Positions 52,599 to 62,000 of a stretch of DNA of 64,000 bases are shown here, piece by piece; the first letter of the stretch is position 1; each line of letters begins with the position of its first letter. Origin of the DNA: Chryseobacterium ureilyticum (lineage in GTDB: Bacteria > Bacteroidota > Bacteroidia > Flavobacteriales > Weeksellaceae); the NCBI RefSeq assembly GCF_900156735.1, contig NZ_FTOL01000001.1, forward strand, positions 1,302,001 to 1,366,000, in the 5' to 3' direction. The translations under genes and the position numbers were made by a program. Under the pieces are notes generated by a model, which saw only the letters and a list, made by a program, of their open reading frames with translations, made no database searches and was not told where the DNA came from.

Positions 52599-53851
52599 GA
52601 ATCAGAGACAATGAATCGCTTTTCAACGTTATGCAAGAACATTTACCTTTTCTTGCAGTGTATATTTTTGACAAAACTTTTTTCCATTCGACACAACTTA
52701 GTTTTAAGAAAATTGGAAAATTTCGGGCTCAATTTTTGTTGCAAACTGTTTCGGATTTGGAAAATAATTTAAAAGAAAAGAAGATTCCGTTTCTTAAAAA
52801 ATTGGGTAAGACCAAAGATGTTTTTAAGCAGATTTCTAAAGGTTTTGAGGTTGAAAAAATATTCTGTCAGAGAGAATGGACAAAGGAAGAAATTGAATTG
52901 GAAAATCAAATCAAAACCATTTTTCCTGATGTACAATGGGTAAAATCTTATTCTCAACTTTTGTTTGAACCAGATTTCATAAAAGAACGATTAGATAAAA
53001 TTCCTTTACTGTTTACTACATTCAGACAAAAAATAGAGGAAGATTTTAAAATCAGAAATGAATTTAATGATGAACATCTGGTTTACAATAAATCCATTTT
53101 AAATTTAAAAATAAACAGCGACGATATTACATTAAAGACTTTAGGCTTTGACGATTTTGAAATGCATCAATTTTCTGCTTTTCCATTTTCGGGTGGTGAA
53201 ACTGAAGGATTGCAACGATTGAATCATTACTTTTTTAAAACTAGAAATCTAGGTTGTTATAAAGAAACAAGAAATGGGTTAATTGATAAAGACTACAGCA
53301 GCAAATTTTCTGCGTGGCTTGCCAATGGAAGTCTTTCTGCAGTAACTATTTTCCACGAAATCAAGAAATATGAGGATGAATTTGGAAGTAACGAATCGAC
53401 GTATTGGCTTATTTTTGAATTGCTTTGGAGAGACTTTTTCAAATTTACTTCAATGCAGTTTCGGGATAAAATATTTCAGCAAAATGGAATTTCAGAACGG
53501 AAATACGAATGGAAATATGATCAAAATTTAATTAACCGATGGATCAAGGGCGAGACAGATTCTGATTTTATTAACGCCAATATGCTGGAAATTAAAAACA
53601 CTGGCTGGATGAGCAACCGCGGACGACAAAATGTAGCTTCTTATTTCTGCAAAATCCTGAAGCAGGATTGGAGAATGGGTGCAGCTTATTTTGAGGAAAT
53701 GCTCATCGATTACGATGTTCACAGCAATTATGGAAACTGGATGTATCTCGCCGGCGTTGGAAATGACCCGAGAAGCAGAACTTTCAATGTTGAAAAACAG
53801 GCTAAGCAGTATGATTCGGATCGAAAATTCAGAAATTTATGGCTAAAGTAG
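52550..53851 (+). CDS. DASH-type cryptochrome
   Basis: A 433-residue flavoprotein. The N-terminal antenna domain starts KINLLWFGNNLRIRDNESL. The FAD domain contains KFSAWLANGSLSAVTIFHEI, NESTYWLIFELLWRDFFKFT, and GNWMYLAGVGNDPRSRTFNV, which is the typical cry-DASH signature. It repairs cyclobutane dimers mainly in single-stranded DNA or acts as a blue-light sensor. The frame is open from 52508, but starting at ATG 52550 fits the family and reduces overlap with DUF2256. Its stop overlaps the start of the PhrB-like gene by 13 bases. Confidence 0.88.
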   Translation: MPEKQKINLLWFGNNLRIRDNESLFNVMQEHLPFLAVYIFDKTFFHSTQLSFKKIGKFRAQFLLQTVSDLENNLKEKKIPFLKKLGKTKDVFKQISKGFEVEKIFCQREWTKEEIELENQIKTIFPDVQWVKSYSQLLFEPDFIKERLDKIPLLFTTFRQKIEEDFKIRNEFNDEHLVYNKSILNLKINSDDITLKTLGFDDFEMHQFSAFPFSGGETEGLQRLNHYFFKTRNLGCYKETRNGLIDKDYSSKFSAWLANGSLSAVTIFHEIKKYEDEFGSNESTYWLIFELLWRDFFKFTSMQFRDKIFQQNGISERKYEWKYDQNLINRWIKGETDSDFINANMLEIKNTGWMSNRGRQNVASYFCKILKQDWRMGAAYFEEMLIDYDVHSNYGNWMYLAGVGNDPRSRTFNVEKQAKQYDSDRKFRNLWLK

Positions 53852-55317
53852 CATCTTCAACGGCGCAATTGATATTTCCGCATCAGCTTTTTAAAGACAC
53901 GGATCATCTGGATAAAAATCACCCTGTTTTTCTGGTGGAAGAGTTTCTGTTTTTTAAACAATATAAATTTCACAAACAGAAAATTGCCTTTCATAGGGCG
54001 AGTATGAAGTTTTATGAGGAATTTTTGACCAAAGAAAAATTCAAGGTGGAATATATTGAAAGTACTTCCCCACTTTCTGATGTTCGAAATTTAGTGAAGC
54101 ATTTAGAAAAACTAAATTTTGACAAAATTCTCATCACAGATGTTTGTGACAATTGGCTTGAAAAGAGAATTAAGGAAACTATATTGGAATTAGAGATTAT
54201 TGAAAGTCCTTTGTTTATCAATACTAAGGAAGATTTGAAAGACTATTTTGAAGATAAAAAATCGTATCATCAAACCGATTTTTACAAACAACAGAGAATT
54301 TCCCGAAATCTTCTAATGAAAGCCGGAAAACCCATCGGTGGAAAATGGACTTTCGATACAGAAAACCGTAAAAAATATCCAAAGAACAAAAAAGCTCCAC
54401 CCATTCACTTCCCGGAAAACAGCGCATATTTTGAGGAAGCGAGAATTTATACCGGGAAAAATTTTCATGAAAATTATGGCAATTTAACGTCGTATCAACT
54501 CTATCCCGTCACTTTTGAGGAAGCTGAAAATTGGTTGAATCAGTTTCTGGAACTGCGGTTTGCCGATTTTGGGGTTTATGAAGACAGTATCGTAGAGCGT
54601 GAACATTTTCTGCATCACAGCGTGCTTTCGCCATTGTTAAACATTGGACTTTTAACTGCAGAAAACGTTTTGAGAGAAGCCATTGAATATGCGAACGAAT
54701 ATAAAATCCCCATCAATTCTCTTGAAGGATTTGTGCGGCAGATTTTGGGCTGGAGAGAATTTGTGAGAGGGATTTACCTTTATGAGGGAACTTATCAGCG
54801 AAATAAAAACTATTGGAAACATCAAAATCCGCTTCCGGAATCTTTTTATACAGGAAGGACTGAAATTAAACCGATTGACAGCACAATTTTGAAGGTCCTG
54901 GAAACTGGTTATGCACATCACATCGAACGATTAATGATTTTCGCCAACTTTATGAATCTGTTGAAACTTAATCCAGATGACGTTTACCAATGGTTTATGG
55001 AAATGTTCATCGATTCTTACGATTGGGTAATGGTTCCTAATGTTTATGGGATGAGCAGCTTTTCTGACGGCGGAAAAATGAGTACAAAACCGTACATCAG
55101 CGGAAGCAATTACATCAAAAAGATGAGCGATTACTATGATGACGACTGGACGGAAAAATGGGATGCCCTCTTTTGGAATTTTGTAAATGATAACAAAGAA
55201 TTTTTCAAAACAAATCCGAGATTGGGAATGATGTTGCGAACTTTGGATAAAATGACGGATGAGAAAAAATCTGAACACTTTAAAATCGCAAGGCACACGA
55301 TTAAAAATTTAAAATAA
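53839..55317 (+). CDS. Photolyase-related protein (PhrB/FeS-BCP-like) lacking Fe-S cysteines
   Basis: A 492-residue protein of the prokaryotic (6-4) photolyase group. It has LIFPHQLFKDTDHLDKNHPV (lumazine antenna domain), LEGFVRQILGWREFVRGIYL, HHIERLMIFANFMNLL, and GGKMSTKPYISGSNYIKKMS. In FeS-BCP proteins four Cys bind a 4Fe-4S cluster, three of them right after this last block. Here the region reads DYYDDDWTEKWDALFWNF, and the only Cys in the protein is near residue 102. The cluster must be absent. Expected FAD and lumazine binding remain plausible. The stop and the next start share one base (TAATG). Confidence 0.88.
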   Translation: MAKVASSTAQLIFPHQLFKDTDHLDKNHPVFLVEEFLFFKQYKFHKQKIAFHRASMKFYEEFLTKEKFKVEYIESTSPLSDVRNLVKHLEKLNFDKILITDVCDNWLEKRIKETILELEIIESPLFINTKEDLKDYFEDKKSYHQTDFYKQQRISRNLLMKAGKPIGGKWTFDTENRKKYPKNKKAPPIHFPENSAYFEEARIYTGKNFHENYGNLTSYQLYPVTFEEAENWLNQFLELRFADFGVYEDSIVEREHFLHHSVLSPLLNIGLLTAENVLREAIEYANEYKIPINSLEGFVRQILGWREFVRGIYLYEGTYQRNKNYWKHQNPLPESFYTGRTEIKPIDSTILKVLETGYAHHIERLMIFANFMNLLKLNPDDVYQWFMEMFIDSYDWVMVPNVYGMSSFSDGGKMSTKPYISGSNYIKKMSDYYDDDWTEKWDALFWNFVNDNKEFFKTNPRLGMMLRTLDKMTDEKKSEHFKIARHTIKNLK

Positions 55318-55598
55318 TGGTGAAAGAATTTAATGTAATACAGGCAGACCGCATCATTGAAATGGCCTGGGAAGACAGAACGCCGTTTGAAGCGATAGCA
55401 TTTCAGTTTGGAATTTCAGAATCTGGAGTGATTGAATTGATGAGAAGAGAACTGAAACCATCAAGTTTTCGGCTTTGGAGAAAAAGAGTGAATTCTGGAG
55501 TAAGCCAGAAGCATCTGATGAAAAGAAATCCTGAAATTGACAGGTTTAAATGTAAAAGACAGCGTACAATAAGTCATAATAAAATTTCGAAACGATAA
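55317..55598 (+). CDS. TIGR03643/DUF2805-family protein
   Basis: A 93-residue basic protein: DRIIEMAWEDRTPFEAIAFQ then FGISESGVIELMRRELKPSS and FRLWRKRVNSGVSQKHLMKR. The helical pattern looks like a small helix-turn-helix DNA-binding protein. It regularly occurs beside cryptochrome genes in Bacteroidota and Cyanobacteria. It is coupled to the photolyase gene. Function unknown. Confidence 0.88.
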   Translation: MVKEFNVIQADRIIEMAWEDRTPFEAIAFQFGISESGVIELMRRELKPSSFRLWRKRVNSGVSQKHLMKRNPEIDRFKCKRQRTISHNKISKR

Positions 55599-55610
55599 AA
55601 ACAGAATAAA

Positions 55611-56309
55611 ATGAAAAACATAGTCATTATCGGTTGCGGGCAGGGAATTGGATTTGCTGCTGCAAAAATATTATCAGAAAATCATTACGTTATTGGTCTT
55701 TCAAGAACCGAAAATCCTGAAATTGAAAATTTAAATATTGAATTTCATCCAATAGATATTCTTTCGGGGAATCTGGATGAAATTATATTCCCTGAAGTTA
55801 TTGACGGTTTGGTTTATGCGCCGGGAAGTATTAATTTAAAACCATTTAACCGTTTTTCGATTGAAGATTTCAGGAATGATTTTGAAATCAATGTTTTGGG
55901 TGCTGTGAAAACGATTCAGAAACTGTTGCCTAATTTGAAGAAGTCGGAAACTGCTTCTGTTGTGTTGTTCAGTTCGGTGGCGGCAAAGCTGGGAATGCCT
56001 TTTCACTCCTCAATTTCTGCAAGTAAAAGTGCTGTTGAAGGTTTGACGAAAAGTATGGCCGCAGAATTTTCTACTCAGAAAATCAGAGTGAATGCCATCG
56101 CTCCCTCTTTAACGGATACTAATTTAGCTTCACCACTTCTTTCAACACCTGAAAAACGGGAAGCTTCAGGAAGAAGACATCCATTGCAAAGAGTCGGAAG
56201 AGCCGACGAAATCGCAAGAATGGTTGCGTTTCTACTATCTGATCATTCAGCGTGGATCACAGGGCAGATCATTGGGATTGACGGAGGAATGAGTAACATC
56301 AAATTGTAA
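55611..56309 (+). CDS. SDR-family protein without catalytic Tyr
   Basis: A 232-residue SDR. The cofactor motif is VIIGCGQGIGFAAAKIL and the NNAG site is replaced by VYAPGSI. At the active site VVLFSSVAAKLGMPFHSSIS then ASKSAVEGL has the Ser and Lys but Ile instead of the Tyr of YxxxK. The C-terminal GQIIGIDGGMSN is typical. It may bind NAD(P) without standard dehydrogenase activity, or use another acid. The same variant is usual for SDRs in this light cluster as far as I recall. It follows DUF2805 by 12 bases. Confidence 0.85.
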   Translation: MKNIVIIGCGQGIGFAAAKILSENHYVIGLSRTENPEIENLNIEFHPIDILSGNLDEIIFPEVIDGLVYAPGSINLKPFNRFSIEDFRNDFEINVLGAVKTIQKLLPNLKKSETASVVLFSSVAAKLGMPFHSSISASKSAVEGLTKSMAAEFSTQKIRVNAIAPSLTDTNLASPLLSTPEKREASGRRHPLQRVGRADEIARMVAFLLSDHSAWITGQIIGIDGGMSNIKL

Positions 56310-56345
56310 TCATTCCCAAAAACTAATATCTTTACCAAAATTATT

Positions 56346-56993
56346 ATGCAAACCGACTTTTTCATAGACCTGCTCCATCACGTGAAAGAATTTGAACATT
56401 CTGACGCCTGCAAATCCAACTCCACCGTTGATGATTTCCGCGTGTGGATGAATGATAAAAAATATGCTGATGAAAGCCCTACCAAGCTTTTTAAAAATGA
56501 AAATCATCAGGTTTCATTTACCGAAAATGAAATTTGCAAACAGGTTCTCTTATTAGGACGATATTCTAAATTACTGATCAGAAAAGGGTTGGGAGATTTT
56601 CCTGAATTAGCGAATGAAGAATTTACCTACCTGTACCGCTTAAAAGACGAACCTTTTTTAACGAAAATTCTATTGATCGAAAAAAACGGTCACGAGAAAC
56701 AAACCGGAACTCAAATCATCAAAAGACTTTTGGAAGCGGGATTTTTGGAGGAGAAAAATGATAAAGATGATAAGCGCAGCAAACGATTAAATTTGACTAA
56801 AAAAGGCGAAGAAATTTTCCACGACTCGGTTTCTAATGTCAACTTAATCTCAAAAATTTTATCCGGAAAGCTTAATAAAGTTGAGAAGAATGAATTTCTT
56901 AGGATTTTGAAAAAACTTAATGAATTTCATTATCATATTTATGTTGATTATAAGAATGCCAACATCAATCAGATATCAGATTTTTTTCAATAA
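56346..56993 (+). CDS. MarR-type winged-helix regulator
   Basis: A 215-residue protein. Residues about 65-165 give the MarR fold: LLGRYSKLLIRKGLGDFPEL, GTQIIKRLLEAGFLEEKNDK (recognition helix region), DDKRSKRLNLTKKGEEIF (wing with conserved D-x-R-x-x-x-L-x-L-T). The N-terminal 60 residues are an extra domain without a match. It is the last gene of the light cluster and may respond to oxidants or aromatic compounds. Repeat R5 follows directly. Confidence 0.82.
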   Translation: MQTDFFIDLLHHVKEFEHSDACKSNSTVDDFRVWMNDKKYADESPTKLFKNENHQVSFTENEICKQVLLLGRYSKLLIRKGLGDFPELANEEFTYLYRLKDEPFLTKILLIEKNGHEKQTGTQIIKRLLEAGFLEEKNDKDDKRSKRLNLTKKGEEIFHDSVSNVNLISKILSGKLNKVEKNEFLRILKKLNEFHYHIYVDYKNANINQISDFFQ

Positions 56994-57024
56994 AAACATA
57001 CATCAAATCTTATTAACGGATTTA

Positions 57025-57108
57025 GAAATTCCATTTTAATTGACTTAAACGAACCAAATCATCAACAAAAGTGTTTGAAGATACGCTCGTCTTGGTCACT
57101 GGTAGCCC
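57025..57108. repeat. Dispersed intergenic repeat, copy R5
   Basis: Core as in R1-R3: AACCAAATCATCAACAAAAG and GTGTTTGAAGATACGCTCGT, then CTTGGTCACTGG. No strong hairpin follows here. The reverse strand reads GLPVTKTSVSSNTFVDDLVR then LSQLKWNF and a stop. It lies 32 bases after the MarR gene, closing the light cluster. Confidence 0.7.
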
Positions 57109-57243
57109 AAAAGTATCACTTTAAATTGTCATGTCTAAGCCACAGACCTCGATGAACCATTAGATAGGATTACTGCGTTATCGTTGCCTAATCACCATTA
57201 TCTTCCACTCCACAGACATCTTTTTAATATCTTATAAAAAAGA

Positions 57244-57723
57244 TTATCTGTTGAGAATAATTTTACGATTATATACTTTTTCACTTCTGGTTTTAATAAA
57301 TATAACACACACTCCTGCACGTTGATAAGAAGGAATATTAAAAGATTTTGAAATCAGTTTAATACGGTATACTTCTTTTCTTAAGAGATTACTGATGAAA
57401 ACTTCTGACTTCTCCAAATCCACATTCCCCTCTAAACTGACAATACCTGTGGTAGGATTAGGAGAAACTTTTACTATTATATCCTCTTTAAAATCAGTTT
57501 TGGATGTTGCACCCGGGGCTACTGATAGACCACTGAGGTTCCAGTTATAAGAATCATACAACATCTTTATTTCTTCCCATGTCAAGGCTTTATCATATAT
57601 GATCAATTCATCAATCAGTGCCCGATCCAAGGTAAAAATATTGGAGATATTATTTCCAACCAGATTGATAATAGCCTCAAAAGGATTCAGGTCAAAATAA
57701 AAATTAGCTACTCCATTGACCAC
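57244..57723 (-). pseudogene. C-terminal fragment of a LamG-like protein with type IX sorting domain
   Basis: The 159-residue frame begins inside a domain (no signal peptide). ALIDELIIYDKALTWEEIKM is the end of a concanavalin-like LamG domain. VKVSPNPTTGIVSLEGNVDL to VYNRKIILNR is a T9SS type A sorting domain, which directs secretion and anchoring. The parent protein would be several hundred residues longer; nothing upstream on this strand continues the frame. It is a 5'-deleted cargo gene. Confidence 0.65.
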
Positions 57724-57875
57724 TACGAATTATAAAAGCGATCCGAATTAATTAATGGAAATAGATAAATTTTATTCTCAATATGAAAAGTACTGATAAC
57801 GCTCTTCAACATAAGTCAGCTGATATCATTGATGAACATTAACATGATCATAACCATCATATGTCCAAGTAACAT

Positions 57876-58259
57876 TTAAAATCTGACACTTTTTTCTTTT
57901 AAAAAGTATAACTCTCTGAATAGTACTTTTTCGGTTAAGTATTCACTTTTTACTAGACTCCAAACACATTCTAAATAATCAAATATATCTGGATCAATTA
58001 AAGCAGGTGAGAATACATATAACTCTATTTGATCTCTATTCTCAGAATATTCACTATCAAAAGTAATTTCGTGATTAAATTCTTTCTCTCTCTTTTTTTG
58101 GAAAGAGTCGTTGAATTCTATTTTCTTTTCTATGGCTTCATATTGAATGACTCCTAAGGAAGAGATATAGAAGTCTTCTGGATCTTCAACTAATTCGTTC
58201 AAAAGATTGGTAAAAAATTCCTTAATAGAAAATTTTTCATTCTCTACTCTATTGTACAT
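57876..58259 (-). CDS. Hypothetical acidic protein (127 residues)
   Basis: MYNRVENEKFSIKEFFTNLL then NELVEDPEDFYISSLGVIQY and a strand-rich, acidic body with SPALIDPDIFDYLECVWSLV. It has no signal peptide or known motif. Size, acidity and solitary position next to a secreted-cargo fragment would fit an immunity-type protein, but there is no direct evidence. It is the first stand-alone gene after R5. Confidence 0.6.
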   Translation of the reverse strand: MYNRVENEKFSIKEFFTNLLNELVEDPEDFYISSLGVIQYEAIEKKIEFNDSFQKKREKEFNHEITFDSEYSENRDQIELYVFSPALIDPDIFDYLECVWSLVKSEYLTEKVLFRELYFLKEKSVRF

Positions 58260-58428
58260 GATTATTTTTTTTACCTAAATACAAATTTCACTCAATAAAC
58301 GCCATGTAAAAGGATTAACATTAGAATTTGACATAATATATTTCTTACTAAGCCATTTTAAAATTTTCATAGACAAAGTAAACCTGAATAGCGACAGAAC
58401 TTGATGTGTTAAAAATCATGGAATGAAT

Positions 58429-59037
58429 CTACCTTACAATCAAACGAAAAGTAAGATTAATACGCTCCTTCATTGGCACGATGGATTTAGCAATCCTATG
58501 TTCCCAATTTTCCTGTAAATCCCCTTTCATAATAAGCAGTGAACCATGTGGAAGTGGTAAACTATATTTACTGGCATGGTGGTCTTTTTTCCTGAAATCA
58601 AAATTTCTGGTCTGTCCTAAACTTATGGATGCAATAACAGGCCGCTTACCATAGCGGCTTTCCTTATCCCTGTGCCATGCTATGGAATCATTATGATTTC
58701 TGTAAAGATTTAATAAAACTCCATTAAATTGACATCCAAACTCTTTCTCAATCCTTTCCTTTATAGCAAAAAGTTCAGGCGTCCATGGATTTGTCGGCTT
58801 CTTCTCTTCTTCAGACCTATCATATTTGGGGTCTCCATACCAAGCTGTCAGCCGTGGAGTCAGAACTGTTTTATCATACATCTTCTGTGTACGCTGCTCC
58901 CATGGAGCGGTATTAAGCAGCTTATCTTTTAACTGATCGGCTTCTGCCTTACTTAAAAAATGCTCTCTGTATTCCAAAAGATCTTTCGGAAATTCATAGA
59001 ACTCTTCTGTATCAAATAAACTCAACTGATTCATCAT
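58429..59037 (-). CDS. alkB: AlkB-type 2-oxoglutarate/Fe(II) dioxygenase
   Basis: A 202-residue AlkB homologue. Metal ligands are in IAWHRDKESRYGKRPVIASI (H-x-D) and WEHRIAKS (second His). 2-oxoglutarate is bound by RINLTFR near the C-terminus. LNLYRNHNDSIAWH gives the usual strand. It removes alkyl groups from bases by oxidation. It lies 21 bases downstream of the DNA polymerase gene, so it belongs to the damage-response operon. Confidence 0.93.
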   Translation of the reverse strand: MMNQLSLFDTEEFYEFPKDLLEYREHFLSKAEADQLKDKLLNTAPWEQRTQKMYDKTVLTPRLTAWYGDPKYDRSEEEKKPTNPWTPELFAIKERIEKEFGCQFNGVLLNLYRNHNDSIAWHRDKESRYGKRPVIASISLGQTRNFDFRKKDHHASKYSLPLPHGSLLIMKGDLQENWEHRIAKSIVPMKERINLTFRLIVR

Positions 59038-59058
59038 TCTTTCAATATTCTATAATTA

Positions 59059-62000
59059 TTACTTCATTTTATGCCTTGGCAATCCGATTTCATGAGACTG
59101 CGGATAAGGTTTTCTATAGGTCATGCTTACATCTTCTTTGATTTGCCTGTGGATATCATACTGTTTTTCTTTATCATAAGCATACCTTGGATCAGGGATC
59201 ATGGGCATTTTTGCCATTTTATGAATGGTAACGGTAGGAAAATGAAAATCGACTTCTACAGTCCCCAGAAGCAAATAGCACCCGCCCCCCTGAAAATCAT
59301 ATTGTTTCAGGCTATCCGGAAAATGGGCCGTGTCGAAATAATCTCCGTTCACATCAATCCAGGTTCCGAAATACATGGTCCCTTTCTTTGTAGGAACATG
59401 CTTCCTTGAAATCAGGTAAGCCAGCATTTTAACCTGCTGTTTGTGAAACTTCAATAAATCTTTTACAAAAACAGAACCTCTATATGGGGTCTTTAAAAGA
59501 TCAAAAGGAGTGCATGAAACAGGAAAACCTATGAGTTCAATTTCATCAAAGGCATCTTCAAAGTGTTCCCGTTTTAATTCAGGCAGTTTAAACTCCTGAA
59601 CGGGTTCTTCAATCAGCATAAGTTCTCTGTTTTCAGGCTTAAAATTGATCAGTAGAACTCTTGCCTCTACAAGCAGTTCATTTTTAGGTTTTCCTGTAAA
59701 TCGGAATGCTCCTATAAAAATCAGGATCTGTACAGTTTCAATACCAATGGGAACGCGTCTTATAAAGTTCTCCAATGAAGTATATATTCCGTTGGTTTCC
59801 CTTTCCTCAACAATACCGTGAGCGATTCTTGTTTCTAACCCTTCAAGAAGCATTAAACCAAGGTAAATATCCGCTCCTTTCAAGGTTGTTTGATACTCAC
59901 TGCTATTAATACAGGGAACCTGGATATTTCCACCTGACATTTTTGCTTCATGAATATAGACTTCAGTCCGGTAAAATCCGCCCTGGTTATTGATCACGGA
60001 AACCATAAACTCCAAAGGATAGTATACCTTTAAATACAGGCTCTGATAACTTTCTACCGCATATGATGCTGAATGGGCCTTGCAAAAAGAATATCCTGCG
60101 AAAGATTCAATCTGCCGGTATGCTTCAGCTGTCATTATTTCTGAATGCCCTTTTTCTTTACAGGATGTAAAAAAATTGGTTTTAACTTCCTGAAGCTTTT
60201 TAATGGATCTTCCTTTCCCACTCATCGCTCTTCGTAAAATATCACCATCAGCCAGAGATAGTCCTCCAAAATGCTGGGCAATCTTCAGAACATCTTCTTG
60301 ATACACCATAATGCCATAAGTTTCTTTTAGATGTTCTTCAAATACCGGATGAAAATATTCAAACTGGTCGGGATGATTATGCCTGAAAATATATTCCCGC
60401 ATCATTCCGCTTTGTGCCACCCCGGGCCGGATGATAGAGGAAGCAGCGACCAGAGTTCTGTAATTATCACATTTCAATCTTCTTAAAAGACCGCGCATGG
60501 CGGGAGATTCGATATAGAAACATCCGATAGTTCTTCCTACGGCCAGATATTCATTGGTCTTTTCTTCATCTTTTGACAAAGACGTATCCCGGATATCCAC
60601 TGCAATTCCTGAGGTTTTCTTAATAAGAGCTACTGTATCATTAATAGTTCCTAAACCTCTTTGGGAAAGAATATCAAACTTTTCCAGCCCAATATCTTCC
60701 GCCACATTCATATCAAACTGAACAATCGGAAATCCTTTGGGGGGCATTTCAAGTGCTGTATAATTCGTAATAGGTTCTTCAGAAATCAAAATCCCACACG
60801 AATGCATACTTCTCTGATTGGGAAATTTTTCCAAGAGCATTCCATATTTATGTACCCATTGTACCACTTCATTTTGGTCATGCTGTATCATAGGTTTTTT
60901 GGCAAGCTCATCCAACTCTTCCTTAGGCAGTCCAAACACTTTTCCCACTTCCCGGAAAATTGACTTGTATTTAAATTCCACATTGGTTCCGCAGAAAGCA
61001 ACATGTTCTTTGCCATATCTGTCAAAAATATATTCCAATATAGCATCTCTGTTCTGCCAGCTCCAGTCGATATCAAAATCAGGTGGAGATTTTCGGTTAA
61101 GATTTAAAAAACGTTCAAAATACAGGTCAAGCTCCAATGGACAGATATCGGTTATTCCCAGACAATAGCTTACAATAGAATTGGCTCCACTCCCTCTTCC
61201 TACATGCATAAACCCCATGCTGTTGCTGTAGCGGATAATATCCCAGGTTATTAGAAAATAGGAGCAGAAATTAAGTTCATCAATTACCTTCAGTTCTTTT
61301 TCAACCCTTTTTCTGGCCACTTCATGATCGTTTCCATATCTTTTTTCCAATCCTGAATACGCCAATCTCTTAAGTAATTTTACATCATTGGCTTTTGATT
61401 TTGTATAAAACTGCTTATTCTTTACCTTTTTAAAGTCAAATTCAAAACGGCATTCTGCTAAAATTTCCTTTGTGTTTTTAAGGATCTGAGGATATCTTTC
61501 AAATGCGTCTGCTATAGACTGTTCATTAATAAAATATTCTGATTTTCTGCAAATTTCTCTTTTGGTCAGTTTTGACAATAAGGTATTATGGTCAATGGCT
61601 CTGAGAATTTTGTGCAGTTCATATTCTTCTTTCGTTCTGAAGGTAACAGGATGCATTACAACCATTTTGCAAATCAGTTTTTGATATTCAGGTCTTATTA
61701 GAAAGTTCAATTCTTCTATTCTGACTCCTATCCACTCATTTTCCTTCAACTCAGCAGGAATATTACTCATAGGATAGATTACCAATACATTTTCAAATCC
61801 CGGCGCAACTTCTGAGAGTTCTTTCCCCTCACAGTTATGCTCAGTAATAACAATATTCACTTCACCTATCCCTGAAAACTCTTTAGCAATAGCAATATAA
61901 AGGAGTTTACCTTCATTTCGAACCTCAATTCCTGCAATAGGTTTAATACCAACCCTTTCACATTCTTTTTTAAAATCATAAATTCCGGTAATAGTGTTGA

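Noticed and set aside
16431..57108. Dispersed repeats as CRISPR or as tRNA-derived att sites
   Set aside because: The copies are 7-16 kb apart, not arrayed with spacers, and contain no tRNA T-arm or acceptor sequence. No integrase gene is present in the window.
60661..61168. Plus-strand frames of 100 and 116 codons within the DNA polymerase gene
   Set aside because: They are antisense to strongly conserved polymerase motifs and show no coding pattern.
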